Shown piece by piece: positions 8,465 to 16,379 of a stretch of DNA of 35,479 nt (the stretch's first letter is position 1; each line of letters opens with the position of its first letter). The notes beneath the pieces are model-generated. The model was not told the origin of the DNA and searched no databases. It worked only from the letters and a program-made list of their open reading frames with translations. The DNA lies in the NCBI GenBank assembly GCA_964461295.1, contig CAYWTX010000481.1, positions 1 through 35,479 of the forward strand, in the 5' to 3' direction. A program made the position numbers and the translations under genes. Source of the stretch: CAYWTX01 sp964461295. Its GTDB lineage: Bacteria; Planctomycetota; Phycisphaerae; SM23-33.

Positions 8465-9538
8465 ATGGCAAAGGCGGCCGACATCCCCAGTTTGATGCAG
8501 GACGTGCTCCGTGACGGGGCCGACGCCTACCGGGCAGCCATTGCCGCCCAGATCGCCGGGCAGGACGCCAACAAGGCGTGGGACGCATGGGAGCAGGACA
8601 CGGCTGCCCTGCTGCTGGCGTCGTGGGTGGCGGGCGCCGCCGACAGCCTCAAGACCGCCGGCGTGCCATTGGCCGCCCCCAAGCCCGTCCAGTTCGCCGA
8701 GGATGACGCCCTGCTGGACTTCGAGCCAGGGGCCGCCCGGGAAATGATCCGCCGCTGGATGGCGACCGTGCCCCTGACCAAAGCCCGGTGGCAGGACCTG
8801 ATCCGCAAGGCGCTCGAGGCCGCCAATGAGCTGCGCCGGGACGAGCAGCAGACCGCCGTCCAGAAGATGGCCGACCGCAGCCCCCAGTTCCGGGCGCTGG
8901 TCTATCCCGATCAGATCCCTGCGGACGTCCAAGTGCGCCGCACCCCCGGGGTCGGCAAGGCGGCGCAGGAGGCGTTCTTCGTCTCGGGCATGACCCAACG
9001 ACAGACCGAGCAGCTCCGAGACCTCTTGGGAAAAGTAGTGCGCGGGCAGGAGACCCGCGACAAGGCCACCAAGAAGCTGCGGCAGATGGGTCTAGCTGAG
9101 TTCATTGAGCAGGCCGAGGAAGTGCTCAAGGTCGGCGATGACCTGACCGCCGCCCGGCTCGAGACCGTCTACCGGACTAATCTGAACCGGGCTGCCTCGC
9201 AGGGTCGATTGGACGTCTGCCGTGACCCGGTCGCCAAGAAGTTCGTCCCCCTGATGCAGTACCGGGCGACGAAGGACCGCCGAACCCGCGAAACGCACAA
9301 GGCGATGGACGGCTACGTGGCGACCACCGAGATGATCGACGCTATGGGGATCGCCACGCCGGCGGGCTTCCAGTGCCGATGCAGCTGGTCACCCGTGCCC
9401 ATCGCAACCGCCGTCAACCGTGGCTGGTGCGACCGCGACGGCAACCCGAACCTCGATCTGATCCAGCAGCACAACGCGCAGCGGCAGCGCCTCATCGACT
9501 CCGGACAGTTCCCCGACCCAGGCTTCATCGCCGGATGA
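8465..9538 (+). CDS. Mu gpF-like minor head protein
   Basis: This 357-residue head-morphogenesis protein follows the portal by three bases. The C-terminal third carries the Mu F-like domain: RLETVYRTNLNRAASQGRL, then QYRATKDRRTRETH, a glycine turn with DGYVA, and the closing GFQCRCSWSPV. Members bind the portal or inner capsid and are carried in the virion in few copies. The N-terminal 200 residues are helical and variable, as is usual. The stop overlaps the next gene's ATG as ATGA. Confidence 0.88.
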   Translation: MAKAADIPSLMQDVLRDGADAYRAAIAAQIAGQDANKAWDAWEQDTAALLLASWVAGAADSLKTAGVPLAAPKPVQFAEDDALLDFEPGAAREMIRRWMATVPLTKARWQDLIRKALEAANELRRDEQQTAVQKMADRSPQFRALVYPDQIPADVQVRRTPGVGKAAQEAFFVSGMTQRQTEQLRDLLGKVVRGQETRDKATKKLRQMGLAEFIEQAEEVLKVGDDLTAARLETVYRTNLNRAASQGRLDVCRDPVAKKFVPLMQYRATKDRRTRETHKAMDGYVATTEMIDAMGIATPAGFQCRCSWSPVPIATAVNRGWCDRDGNPNLDLIQQHNAQRQRLIDSGQFPDPGFIAG

Positions 9539-11172
9539 TCCCGACGCCAAGCGCGGCATCCCTTCCGTCCCCACGCATCCCCCGTACCTTCAAACCGATG
9601 GCAGACATCGACCTCAAGCCCACGCAGGAGATGGCGGACAACGCCGCCCGCGGCCTTTCGCTCCGTGAGAAGCACGGACGAGGCGGCACCGAGGTCGGCG
9701 TCGCTCGCGCCCGCGACCTCAAGAACCGCACGAACCTGTCTCCCGAGACGGTGCGCCGGATGGACTCCTTCTTCGCCCGCCATGCGGTCGATAAGGAGGG
9801 CGAGGGATGGGGCAAGGACTCTGCCGGATGGATTGCGTTCCTTTTGTGGGGCGGCCAGGCTGGCAAGGATTGGGCAGCGCGAAAGGCGAAGGAGATTGAC
9901 CGCGCCGATGGCAAGGTCGAGAACAGCCGCGCCGAGCGCCCGTCCCATCGCGTGACCCCCGGCGACGGCTCGGTCACCATTCACGACCTCGAGGTCTTCT
10001 GCGCCTACGACCCGCGCATTGACGGCGACAGCGACGAGGAGCTGGCGACCTTCGACAATGAGCGCGTCCGTGGCATCGTGGAAGGCACGCTCAAGTACAT
10101 GGCGAAGGGGTCTATGCCCCGCCTCGTCGTGATGCACGAGCGCGACGGCCAGGAGCCGAAGAGCTCCGTTGGCCGATTCACCAAGCTCCGGTATGAGGAG
10201 CGCCAAGGCGTTGGGTACATCGTCGGGGATTGCGAGGTGGAGCGCAGCGTGTTCGACAAGCTGCTCGCCACCAACGCCTTCCCCCGGCGCAGCGCGGAGA
10301 TCTGGCCGGAGCAGAACCACCTGTCCGAGGTGGCCCTGCTGGGGCGCGAGACGCCCCGACGGCCCCTCCCGGATACGCACTTTGGCCGCGCCGGCGCTCC
10401 GGTGCGGTTTGCTCGTTCTCTCCGCTTCGACATGGGAACGGTCGGCGGCGGGCTTTCCACGTTCGTTCCCGGTACGAAGGACACCCACCAAATGGACGAC
10501 CTGCACAAGGAGGTCGCCTCCCTGAAGGCCGCGATGGACGAGATGAAGGACGCCATGAAGCGTGCCTTCGCCGCCGACGAGGCCGAGGACGGCGACAAGA
10601 AGGAAGAGATGGCGGCCGAGGACATGCTGACCCAGCAGTTCGCGGCCGAGGATGAGGACAAGATGGAGTGCGCCGAGGACGGCGTGCACATCGACATCGG
10701 CAGCCACCTCGGCGAGGATGATGAGGAAGGCGACGAGGAGGACGGCGCGGAGATGGCTATGGGCGGCGACAAGCGCCTGCTGGCCACCCGTCCCGGCAAG
10801 CCCGACGTCTTCGCGCTCCGTCGTGAGAACGCCAAGATGGCCCGCGAGCTTGGCGCGATCAAGGCCGAGCTGAAGAAGGCCGAGTTCACCCGCGAGATCG
10901 ACACGCTCGAGGCCGAGGGCTACCGCATCCCGGCCGCCCAGCGCCCGCGCCTGATCGCGGAGCTGATGACGAGCGGAAACCCCCAGGAGACCATCGACTG
11001 CTGGCGCGAGCTGTTCGCCCGCGACCCGATGGGCGTCCGCATCGACATGAGCCGCGCAGCCGCCCCCTCGGGCGACCTGGACGGCTCCGAGATCTCCGCG
11101 CTGGTCCGCGAGTTCGCGGGCAAGCCGGAGGAGTTCAAGAAGGCCATCAACACCCGCCTCAAGAAGCGGTAA
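9535..11172 (+). CDS. Head maturation protease with C-terminal scaffold, Mu I/Z-like arrangement
   Basis: Three parts can be seen in the 545 residues. Residues about 30-125 contain RGLSLREKHGRGGTEVGVAR and a WIAFLLWGG segment, a domain found on its own in other phages. Residues about 145-290 look like a prohead protease: SSVGRFTKLRYEER, FPRRSAEIWPE and LSEVALLG follow the order of Mu I-like serine proteases. From about 300 a highly acidic, coiled-coil-prone region follows (HKEVASLKAAMDEMKDAMK, then DEDKMECAEDG and later helices) typical of scaffolds. The start at 9535 overlaps the upstream stop; ATG 9598 matches the beginning of the conserved first domain and could be the true one. An internal Met300 may start a separate scaffold. 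Confidence 0.8.
   Translation: MIPTPSAASLPSPRIPRTFKPMADIDLKPTQEMADNAARGLSLREKHGRGGTEVGVARARDLKNRTNLSPETVRRMDSFFARHAVDKEGEGWGKDSAGWIAFLLWGGQAGKDWAARKAKEIDRADGKVENSRAERPSHRVTPGDGSVTIHDLEVFCAYDPRIDGDSDEELATFDNERVRGIVEGTLKYMAKGSMPRLVVMHERDGQEPKSSVGRFTKLRYEERQGVGYIVGDCEVERSVFDKLLATNAFPRRSAEIWPEQNHLSEVALLGRETPRRPLPDTHFGRAGAPVRFARSLRFDMGTVGGGLSTFVPGTKDTHQMDDLHKEVASLKAAMDEMKDAMKRAFAADEAEDGDKKEEMAAEDMLTQQFAAEDEDKMECAEDGVHIDIGSHLGEDDEEGDEEDGAEMAMGGDKRLLATRPGKPDVFALRRENAKMARELGAIKAELKKAEFTREIDTLEAEGYRIPAAQRPRLIAELMTSGNPQETIDCWRELFARDPMGVRIDMSRAAAPSGDLDGSEISALVREFAGKPEEFKKAINTRLKKR
10432..11172 (+). CDS. Possible nested scaffold protein from an internal start
   Basis: An in-frame ATG at 10432, inside the protease gene, would give a 246-residue acidic, coiled-coil scaffold beginning MGTVGGGLSTFVPGTKD. 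Nested scaffolds translated from the 3' part of a protease gene are established for lambda (C/Nu3) and Mu (I/Z). The sequence upstream has no strong Shine-Dalgarno, so this start is inferred from domain boundaries and from the likeness of the new N-terminus to that of the capsid protein (residues 6-19). Confidence 0.4.
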   Translation: MGTVGGGLSTFVPGTKDTHQMDDLHKEVASLKAAMDEMKDAMKRAFAADEAEDGDKKEEMAAEDMLTQQFAAEDEDKMECAEDGVHIDIGSHLGEDDEEGDEEDGAEMAMGGDKRLLATRPGKPDVFALRRENAKMARELGAIKAELKKAEFTREIDTLEAEGYRIPAAQRPRLIAELMTSGNPQETIDCWRELFARDPMGVRIDMSRAAAPSGDLDGSEISALVREFAGKPEEFKKAINTRLKKR

Positions 11173-11190
11173 TCAAGGAAGGACACTCAC

Positions 11191-11583
11191 ATGGCAGACT
11201 TCGGTTTCATCCCCAACCTCATCGCGGGCGGCAACATCAACCCGTTCCGCTTCGTTGAGATCTCGACCAGCGCGGCCTTCACGGGCACGCAGGCGAACGC
11301 CGCGTCCGACAACATCGTCGGCGTGACGGACGGCTCGGTCTACAAGTTCGACGCCAGCCTGAACGCCGTCGCCGGCACGCAGATCAGCCTCCAGCCGACC
11401 AACACCGTGCAGGTCGAGGCCGCGACTGGTGGCGTCACCATCGGTTGCTACCTGACGTCGGACGCTGACGGCAAGGCCCTCAAGACCACGACCTCTGGGC
11501 AGGTCGCTTACTACATCGCCCTCGAGGCGGCAAACGCGGGCGAGATCTTCCGCGCTTTCCGCATCGGCCCGCGCACCCTCTGA
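11191..11583 (+). CDS. Head decoration protein, DUF2190-like
   Basis: This 130-residue protein is encoded just upstream of the major capsid gene, the usual site of decoration proteins that bind capsomers and stabilise the shell. It is beta-rich and has no lysine-rich or membrane segments. It contains NPFRFVEIS, VGVTDGSVYKF, a TQISLQPTN strand and a C-terminal NAGEIFRAFRIGPRTL. A strong ribosome site (AAGGAAGG, 19-11 bases before the ATG) suits high expression. It is paralogous to the first domain of the gene at 4277. Confidence 0.72.
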   Translation: MADFGFIPNLIAGGNINPFRFVEISTSAAFTGTQANAASDNIVGVTDGSVYKFDASLNAVAGTQISLQPTNTVQVEAATGGVTIGCYLTSDADGKALKTTTSGQVAYYIALEAANAGEIFRAFRIGPRTL

Positions 11584-11610
11584 ACCTGACCCCAGAAAGG
11601 AGTCACACAC

Positions 11611-12666
11611 ATGGCTTTCTACGCAGTCGGCGGTGGTCTTTCGACCTACGTGCCGAGCACCAACGACCTCGCCACGGGCGCTCTCCAGGTGGAGTTCACC
11701 CGTACGGTCAACTCGTTCGCCCTCACGCGCTACGCGCAGCTCGTCCCGACCAGCAAGATGTCGGGCTACTACCTGCGCCAGGACGTGTCGGACAACGTCC
11801 GCATCACGGACGCCAACGAGTTCGTCTGGCCGCTGGGCAATGACCGCCCGACGGGCAAGCAGAACTCGTTCGAGTTCCTGCCCTACACCACGCAGCGCTT
11901 CACCTTCCCGTTCTACATCCCGCAGGAGACGTCGAACCAGGCGGCGTGGGATGTGGTGGCGCAGCACGCCCGCAGCAAGATGCAGCTGGCGATGACCCGG
12001 CGCACGCAGGCCGCGGCGACCACCCTCGCGGACAGCAACAGCTGGACCTCGAGCGGCAACTACGCGGCGTTCTGCAACAGCAGCCCGCTGTCCATCGGCG
12101 CTGGCTCGCAGTGGACCACGTCCACCACGAGCAACAACTACATCCAGAAGACGATCCGCGCCGTCCTCCAGCGCGTGTCGCAGACCTCGGGCGGCGCCGT
12201 CAGCCCGAACCAGCTGATCATGGTGATCAGCCCCGCGGTCGCCGTCGCCATCGCCGGCACCGAGGAAGTCCAGAGCTACGTGAAGAACTACGGCGCCGCG
12301 CTGTCGTTCCTCCAGGGCTCGGACACTTTCGCCCGCTGGGGCGTCCCGCCCACCCTGTTCGGCCTCGGCGACGTCGTGGTCGATGACTCGGTGGTCGTGA
12401 CCTCCAAGAAGGGCGGCACGCTGGCCACGTCGTGGGTGCTCGGCAACGGCGCCTACTTCGTGAGCCGTCCGGGCGGTCTGGTCGGCGTCGAGGGTTCGAC
12501 CTCGTTCGCCACCCTCCAGATCTTCGCCTACGAGGACATGACGGTCGAGAACTGGAACGACCCGTACAACCGCCGCATGGAGGGTCGCGTGATCGACAAC
12601 TCCACGCCGGCCGTGGTCGCGCCCGTCGGTGGCTTCGCCATCGGCAACGTCCTCGCCGCCTCGTAA
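11611..12666 (+). CDS. Major capsid protein
   Basis: At 351 residues, placed after protease/scaffold and decoration genes, and with the best ribosome site of the region (GAAAGGAG, 11 bases before the ATG), this is the shell protein. It probably has an HK97-like fold. Recognisable pieces are a long-helix region QAAWDVVAQHARSKMQLAMT, a middle NQLIMVISPAVAVAIAG, and a late SFATLQIFAYEDMTVENWND strand. Residues 6-19 (VGGGLSTYVPSTND) match residues 303-316 of the protease/scaffold protein at 11 of 14 positions. A strong hairpin follows the gene. Identity rests on synteny and character; exact fold family is inferred. Confidence 0.85.
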   Translation: MAFYAVGGGLSTYVPSTNDLATGALQVEFTRTVNSFALTRYAQLVPTSKMSGYYLRQDVSDNVRITDANEFVWPLGNDRPTGKQNSFEFLPYTTQRFTFPFYIPQETSNQAAWDVVAQHARSKMQLAMTRRTQAAATTLADSNSWTSSGNYAAFCNSSPLSIGAGSQWTTSTTSNNYIQKTIRAVLQRVSQTSGGAVSPNQLIMVISPAVAVAIAGTEEVQSYVKNYGAALSFLQGSDTFARWGVPPTLFGLGDVVVDDSVVVTSKKGGTLATSWVLGNGAYFVSRPGGLVGVEGSTSFATLQIFAYEDMTVENWNDPYNRRMEGRVIDNSTPAVVAPVGGFAIGNVLAAS

Positions 12667-12693
12667 GTTCCCCCCCACCCATCGCCGCACGCT

Positions 12694-12717
12694 GGGGGAG
12701 GCCTTCGGGCCTCCCCC
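12694..12717 (+). terminator. Strong hairpin after the capsid gene
   Basis: A perfect 10-bp GC stem (GGGGGAGGCC with GGCCTCCCCC) closes on a stable TTCG tetraloop. No U-tract follows, so it is more likely a partial attenuator or a 3' end stabiliser that keeps capsid mRNA abundant relative to downstream genes than a full terminator. Confidence 0.6.
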
Positions 12718-12740
12718 GGCGCACGGCGCGGAGGCTTCCG

Positions 12741-13232
12741 ATGGCCGTTGCATATGCCGACTATGCCGACCTCGAGGCCGCGCTCGACTCGGTCATCATC
12801 GCCCAGCTGTGCGGCGACGCGGGCACCCCGATGCCGGGGCCAAACCCGATGACGACGTCCGCCATCGAGCGTGCATCGTCCGTGGTCCGTTCGTACGTCC
12901 GGGTCGGAGAGATCTACACCGAGGTCGAGCTCGCGGTCTTGGCTGCTGCCAAGGACCCGCTGCTCGTCATGCTGACGGTGGACCTTGCCACCGAGTTCCT
13001 GTTCCAGCGCCGTGGCGCCAAGATCAGCCCGGCCATCGAGCAGCGGATCAAGCAAGCCTACACCTTCCTTGAAGGTCTGCGGGACGGCAAGATGCTGTTC
13101 GGCAGCGTGGCGTCAAACGCGCAGGCTGGCCTGCCCAACGTCGTGGCGGTGCCCCTGTCGAATCTGGCGTGGTACAACCAGGCCAGCAACTCCACCTTCT
13201 TCCCGCCTCGACGGGGCACGACATACCCGTGA
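12741..13232 (+). CDS. Mu gp36-like (DUF1320) head-completion protein
   Basis: This 163-residue, mostly helical protein follows the capsid gene. ATG 12741 is preceded by GGAGG. MAVAYADYADLEAAL at the N-terminus, the AIERASSVVRSYVRV helix and the LVMLTVDLATEFLFQRRG helix fit the Mu gp36-like/DUF1320 connector plan, placed at the portal-tail joint. The C-terminal 40 residues are Asn/Pro-rich and probably extended. The stop overlaps the next GTG start (GTGA). Confidence 0.7.
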   Translation: MAVAYADYADLEAALDSVIIAQLCGDAGTPMPGPNPMTTSAIERASSVVRSYVRVGEIYTEVELAVLAAAKDPLLVMLTVDLATEFLFQRRGAKISPAIEQRIKQAYTFLEGLRDGKMLFGSVASNAQAGLPNVVAVPLSNLAWYNQASNSTFFPPRRGTTYP

Positions 13233-13903
13233 GTGCGTGGTCCCGCCGAGTCGCCGCAGCCCTGAAGAACACGCGCATCCGCCAAGGGATCGCGCAGCTC
13301 GCGGTGGCGTGGATGGAACGGCACATCAACGACAACCGCGGCCAGCCCCGCAAGGGTGCGCTGGGCGCGACGGGCGGGGGTCCGGATGGCGTGGAGCACA
13401 AGCCGCTGAAGCCCATGTTCGGGCGGAAGTGGATGAAGAGCAAGCCGAAGACCGGATTCAAGCGAAGCCGAACGGTCAGCTACATCGACAAGAACGGCAA
13501 GACGCGCCGGCGAACCGAGTACCTGATCGAGACCCCCGGCTACCGCAACGGCGGCCAGCCCCTGCGCGACACGGGGCGCCTTGCCAACAGCGTCAACGCC
13601 CGAAGCGAGCGACAGACCAACGGCATCCGCCTCGTGCTGCGTGGCCTGAAGTACGGCCTGTTCCAGGACATGGGTTTCAGCACGTCCGGGCCGAACTACA
13701 TCCCGCTGACGAAGCGAGGATCACGGTACAACAGCAGCAAGAGCGCCCGCGACGCCGGAATGCGGCCCGGGCAAGACTTCACGGGCAGCAAGAGGGGCGT
13801 GACCGTCCCCGGACGCCCGTTCCTTCTCCCCACCCGCAACGACAAGCACGACATCGGCGTCAGCATCAAGCTGGGCCTCGAGTCAATCCTGAAAGGCAAG
13901 TGA
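13229..13903 (+). CDS. Virion morphogenesis / tail completion protein, gpG-like
   Basis: This 224-residue basic protein starts at GTG 13229, overlapping the upstream stop by four bases. The hallmark GQPLRDTGRLANSV is the central signature of phage virion-morphogenesis (Mu gpG / P2 gpS) proteins. It is followed by a strand GIRLVLRGLKYGLFQDMG and a late PGRPFLLP near the C-terminus, also typical. Such proteins help close the tail or join it to the head. Its position between the gp36-like gene and the tail tube agrees. Confidence 0.8.
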   Translation: MSAWSRRVAAALKNTRIRQGIAQLAVAWMERHINDNRGQPRKGALGATGGGPDGVEHKPLKPMFGRKWMKSKPKTGFKRSRTVSYIDKNGKTRRRTEYLIETPGYRNGGQPLRDTGRLANSVNARSERQTNGIRLVLRGLKYGLFQDMGFSTSGPNYIPLTKRGSRYNSSKSARDAGMRPGQDFTGSKRGVTVPGRPFLLPTRNDKHDIGVSIKLGLESILKGK

Positions 13904-13904
13904 C

Positions 13905-14372
13905 ATGGCTACCGCGATTTACGTCCCCGGACCCACGCAGATCCTGATCAACGGCGCCGTCCTCGGCTACTCGGACAACGACAACCTGCCCGCCGTCCAG
14001 TTCACCGACTTCCAGCACGAGGTCAAGACGGTCTTGAGCGGACAGGCGCCGGAAGAAGTCGTGCTCCAGGGCACGGTCGCCCGCATCTCCATCGCCCTCG
14101 TGAAGTGGGACCCGACCGTCTACAACACCCTGCTCGCCGCCCAGCGTGGCTCGTACAACGCCAGCCCGGTGGGGCGTCGCATCATCACCGACGGCGCCTC
14201 GGTGCAGCTTCAGATCGACAGCATCGCGGGCACGCAGAACTACACGTTCAACTACGCCTTCCTCCAGCCCGAGGGCACGGGCGACTCGCAGTGGGGCAAC
14301 CGCGAGCGCGTGCTGACGGTCAACTTCATGGCGATCCCGGGCAGCACGGGCTTCTATACATACACTGCCTGA
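13905..14372 (+). CDS. Probable tail tube protein
   Basis: This 155-residue beta-rich protein starts two bases after the previous stop and lies immediately before the tail chaperone pair, the canonical place of the major tail protein. It has alternating strands (QILINGAVLGYS, VLQGTVARISIALVKWD, SVQLQIDSIAG) and a C-terminal RVLTVNFMAIPGSTG, a common end of tube proteins. No catalytic or membrane features appear. If it is the tube, it polymerises into the channel around the tape measure. The assignment is by synteny and fold pattern. Confidence 0.65.
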   Translation: MATAIYVPGPTQILINGAVLGYSDNDNLPAVQFTDFQHEVKTVLSGQAPEEVVLQGTVARISIALVKWDPTVYNTLLAAQRGSYNASPVGRRIITDGASVQLQIDSIAGTQNYTFNYAFLQPEGTGDSQWGNRERVLTVNFMAIPGSTGFYTYTA

Positions 14373-14373
14373 C

Positions 14374-14637
14374 ATGATCAACCTCTCCGACGAAGATGAT
14401 CCCATGCTGTTCGCGCTGACCCTTCCCTGCGGCCAGCTCGTGGTCCAGTACATGGAAGTGCTGGCGCTTCTCCAAGCCAAGGTGCCAGCCGGCACCGATC
14501 CCACCCCTGCACAGATCGTGGAGGGCGTGCGAGATGCGTGCCGCACGCCGGAGGTCGCCAAGCAGGCGGCCGACCATGTCATCCTTGCCGCCTGGGCGAG
14601 GATGAGCGGCCGAGTGCAGGCCGCGGGAAACGTCTAA
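14374..14637 (+). CDS. Tail assembly chaperone, short form (G-like)
   Basis: This 87-residue helical protein is encoded between tail tube and tape measure. It begins with a short acidic strand-like stretch and continues as helices (LVVQYMEVLALLQAKV, AKQAADHVILAAWARM). The final codons read GCG GGA AAC GTC TAA, which include a slippery heptamer, so part of translation is expected to run on into the next frame. In lambda the equivalent G protein and its extended GT form wrap the tape measure during assembly. Confidence 0.8.
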   Translation: MINLSDEDDPMLFALTLPCGQLVVQYMEVLALLQAKVPAGTDPTPAQIVEGVRDACRTPEVAKQAADHVILAAWARMSGRVQAAGNV

Positions 14638-14891
14638 GGGCGACCGCGAGGTTCCTCGCAGCCTACGGTCGCCTTCCCACCGAGTTCGATCCCGAGACTG
14701 CTATGGGCCTCATGGCGAACATCACCGCAGTCGAGAGCGCCAAGGCCATGACCTTTGCGCAGGGCATTTTCATCGCTCTCGGGGATGGCCGAGCGCAGGC
14801 GCAGGCGGTGTACGACATCACGGGCAGCAGCCGACTTGCACAGAAGATCGAGGTGCAGGCGATGATGCAGAAGGGGATGCAGAATGGCTAG
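14374..14891 (+). CDS. Tail assembly chaperone, long form by -1 frameshift (GT-like)
   Basis: After decoding GGA AAC at the heptamer 14625-14631, a -1 slip places the ribosome at 14631 in a frame open to the stop at 14889-14891. The product is about 172 residues: 86 from the first frame and 86 from the second, beginning RLRATARFLAAYG. The second part has no good start codon of its own near its beginning, supporting expression only by frameshift. Helical segments ITAVESAKAMTFAQGIFIAL and RLAQKIEVQAMMQKG fit a T domain. The next gene begins eight bases before its end. Confidence 0.8.
14625..14673 (+). promoter_or_regulatory. Programmed -1 frameshift signal
   Basis: The heptamer G GGA AAC (14625-14631) fits X XXY YYZ in the frame of the upstream gene. 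Seven bases later an 8-bp stem forms between GGCGACCG (14639-14646) and CGGTCGCC (14666-14673). The intervening bases can form an internal 5-bp hairpin (GCGAG/CTCGC). The stop of the zero frame lies in the spacer. Lambda uses the close relative GGGAAAG at the same genomic position. Confidence 0.85.
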
Positions 14892-15339
14892 CACGGCGGC
14901 GATCCTCTACGCGATGCGCGATGACCTCGCCGCCTGGATGCAGGAGCGTGGCTACGGCAATTGCGTCTACATCACCGAAGGTCCGATTGACGAGGTGGTC
15001 GGGCAGTACGCCCTCCAGATCATCGCTGGGCCTGACACGGCCGTCCACCCGAACAGCGGCGTCGGCATGATCCGCAGCGTGGTCGAAGTCGTCGTCTGGT
15101 GGCGCGGGATGCTGGACCCCATGCAGCGCGGCACGGAGCGAATCTCCGGGGACATCGGCGTGCAGCAGTTTGCCGACATGCTGCGCGAGTACCTCGTGCA
15201 GAGGTACTACTCCGGGATGCTCGTGCCGCTGGTGTTCCGCAACGGCGGGACAGTCGCTGCCGTGGACGGCATGGACGGCTGGCTGACGCTGCGCGACACG
15301 TACGACTACTGCTATGAGATGGATTGGACGGTGAAGTGA
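14884..15339 (+). CDS. Hypothetical tail protein, possibly tail terminator-like
   Basis: This 151-residue protein starts eight bases inside the end of the frameshifted reading frame. The first helix (AAILYAMRDDLAAWMQERGY) and following strands (NCVYITEGPID, VVEVVVWWRG), then a helix (VQQFADMLREYLVQRYY) and final strands, recall the alpha-beta plan of tail terminator or completion proteins, but the gene lies after the chaperones rather than before the tube. I can support only a small tail-assembly or tail-end protein. The next ATG overlaps its stop (TGATG). Confidence 0.6.
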   Translation: MASTAAILYAMRDDLAAWMQERGYGNCVYITEGPIDEVVGQYALQIIAGPDTAVHPNSGVGMIRSVVEVVVWWRGMLDPMQRGTERISGDIGVQQFADMLREYLVQRYYSGMLVPLVFRNGGTVAAVDGMDGWLTLRDTYDYCYEMDWTVK

Positions 15340-16379
15340 TGGAAGACCTCGGCCATATCGACATCAATATCCGCGACATCGGTGGCGCGGGCCGAGGAGG
15401 GGCTGCTGGATCGCCCGGAAGCGGCCCCGCACCGCAGGCCACGGCCGCCGCCGTGATGCAGCCCCTGACGTCAGCGCAGCAAGAGCTGGCGCAGAAGATC
15501 GCGCAGCTGCGGCAGAATATCTCGAGCTGGGCAACGGTCACGGCGCGAATCGGGACGTCTCGGATCGGCGTGGCTGGCGACTCCGCCGGCGAGCTGCGAG
15601 ACTTCTTCAGCCGTCCCACCATCGCAGGCTTTCGGTCTCTGACGAACAACGCCAGCGCGACCGGGTCAATGCTCGGCCGATTGGCGGCGGGAGCGCCGCG
15701 GCTCGCCCTGCTGGCAACCGGGCTGCTCGGTGCCGCTGGCGTGGTGACGACCTTCGTGCGGTCGATGAAGTCGGCCAACGAGGCCATCAAGGACCGCATC
15801 ACGGAGCTGACGAAGTACAGCAGCCTGCTGGCTTCGGGAGCGGCCCGGGAGCAGATCGCGCAGCTGGGCCGAGACCTTCGTGAGCTTCGACAGAACGGCA
15901 GGTTGTACGCGGCATCGCAGCGCCTAGACACCATCGCCGCCAACGAGTGGGCGAAGTCGATGGTCGGCATCAACAAGCTGCTGACGGTGTTCGGCGCTGG
16001 ATGGTCGCTGTTCAAGATTGGAGCGTCCGGTCTCATCCGTGCACAGATGTTCCAGATGACCATTCCGTCCAGGCTGTTGGGGATGTTCTCCACCCAGATC
16101 GGGGACGCATTCAAGTGGGCCGGCGGAAAGATGGGGGAGCTGATGAACTCAAGGTTCCGAAACCTCCTCGTGGCGATTCCGCTGCTGTTCGGGCAGGCCG
16201 CTGGAATCGGAACGATTCTCGGCATCAAGGCGGGGCGCGGCGACTTCGGGAAATGGCTGACCGACCTGCTCAAGAACCTCGAGGACATCAACGAGAACAC
16301 CCGCAAGGAAGACCTCGCCGGGGAAGTGAACGATTGGTTCCGCGCTGACGTCATGGCGATGACCGGGAGGAAGTACTGA
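15339..16379 (+). CDS. Short tape-measure-like protein
   Basis: This 346-residue protein lies where the tape measure is expected. ATG 15339 overlaps the upstream stop, has GGTGAAG before it, and is preferred over ATG 15324. A Gly/Ala-rich N-terminus precedes coiled-coil-prone helices (SAQQELAQKIAQLRQNISSW), a hydrophobic segment LALLATGLLGAAGVV (about 125-140), more helices, and a second hydrophobic stretch LLVAIPLLFGQAAGIGTILG (about 275-295). That pattern of helices and membrane-active patches is typical. At the usual 0.15 nm per residue the tail would be only about 50 nm, so the phage would have a short siphovirus-like tail, or the protein is a different internal tail component. Confidence 0.6.
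   Translation: MEDLGHIDINIRDIGGAGRGGAAGSPGSGPAPQATAAAVMQPLTSAQQELAQKIAQLRQNISSWATVTARIGTSRIGVAGDSAGELRDFFSRPTIAGFRSLTNNASATGSMLGRLAAGAPRLALLATGLLGAAGVVTTFVRSMKSANEAIKDRITELTKYSSLLASGAAREQIAQLGRDLRELRQNGRLYAASQRLDTIAANEWAKSMVGINKLLTVFGAGWSLFKIGASGLIRAQMFQMTIPSRLLGMFSTQIGDAFKWAGGKMGELMNSRFRNLLVAIPLLFGQAAGIGTILGIKAGRGDFGKWLTDLLKNLEDINENTRKEDLAGEVNDWFRADVMAMTGRKY

Noticed and set aside
6872..8998. Minus-strand open frame of 708 codons
   Set aside because: It is antisense to the portal and F-like genes, whose family motifs are clear; its composition is that of a shadow frame.
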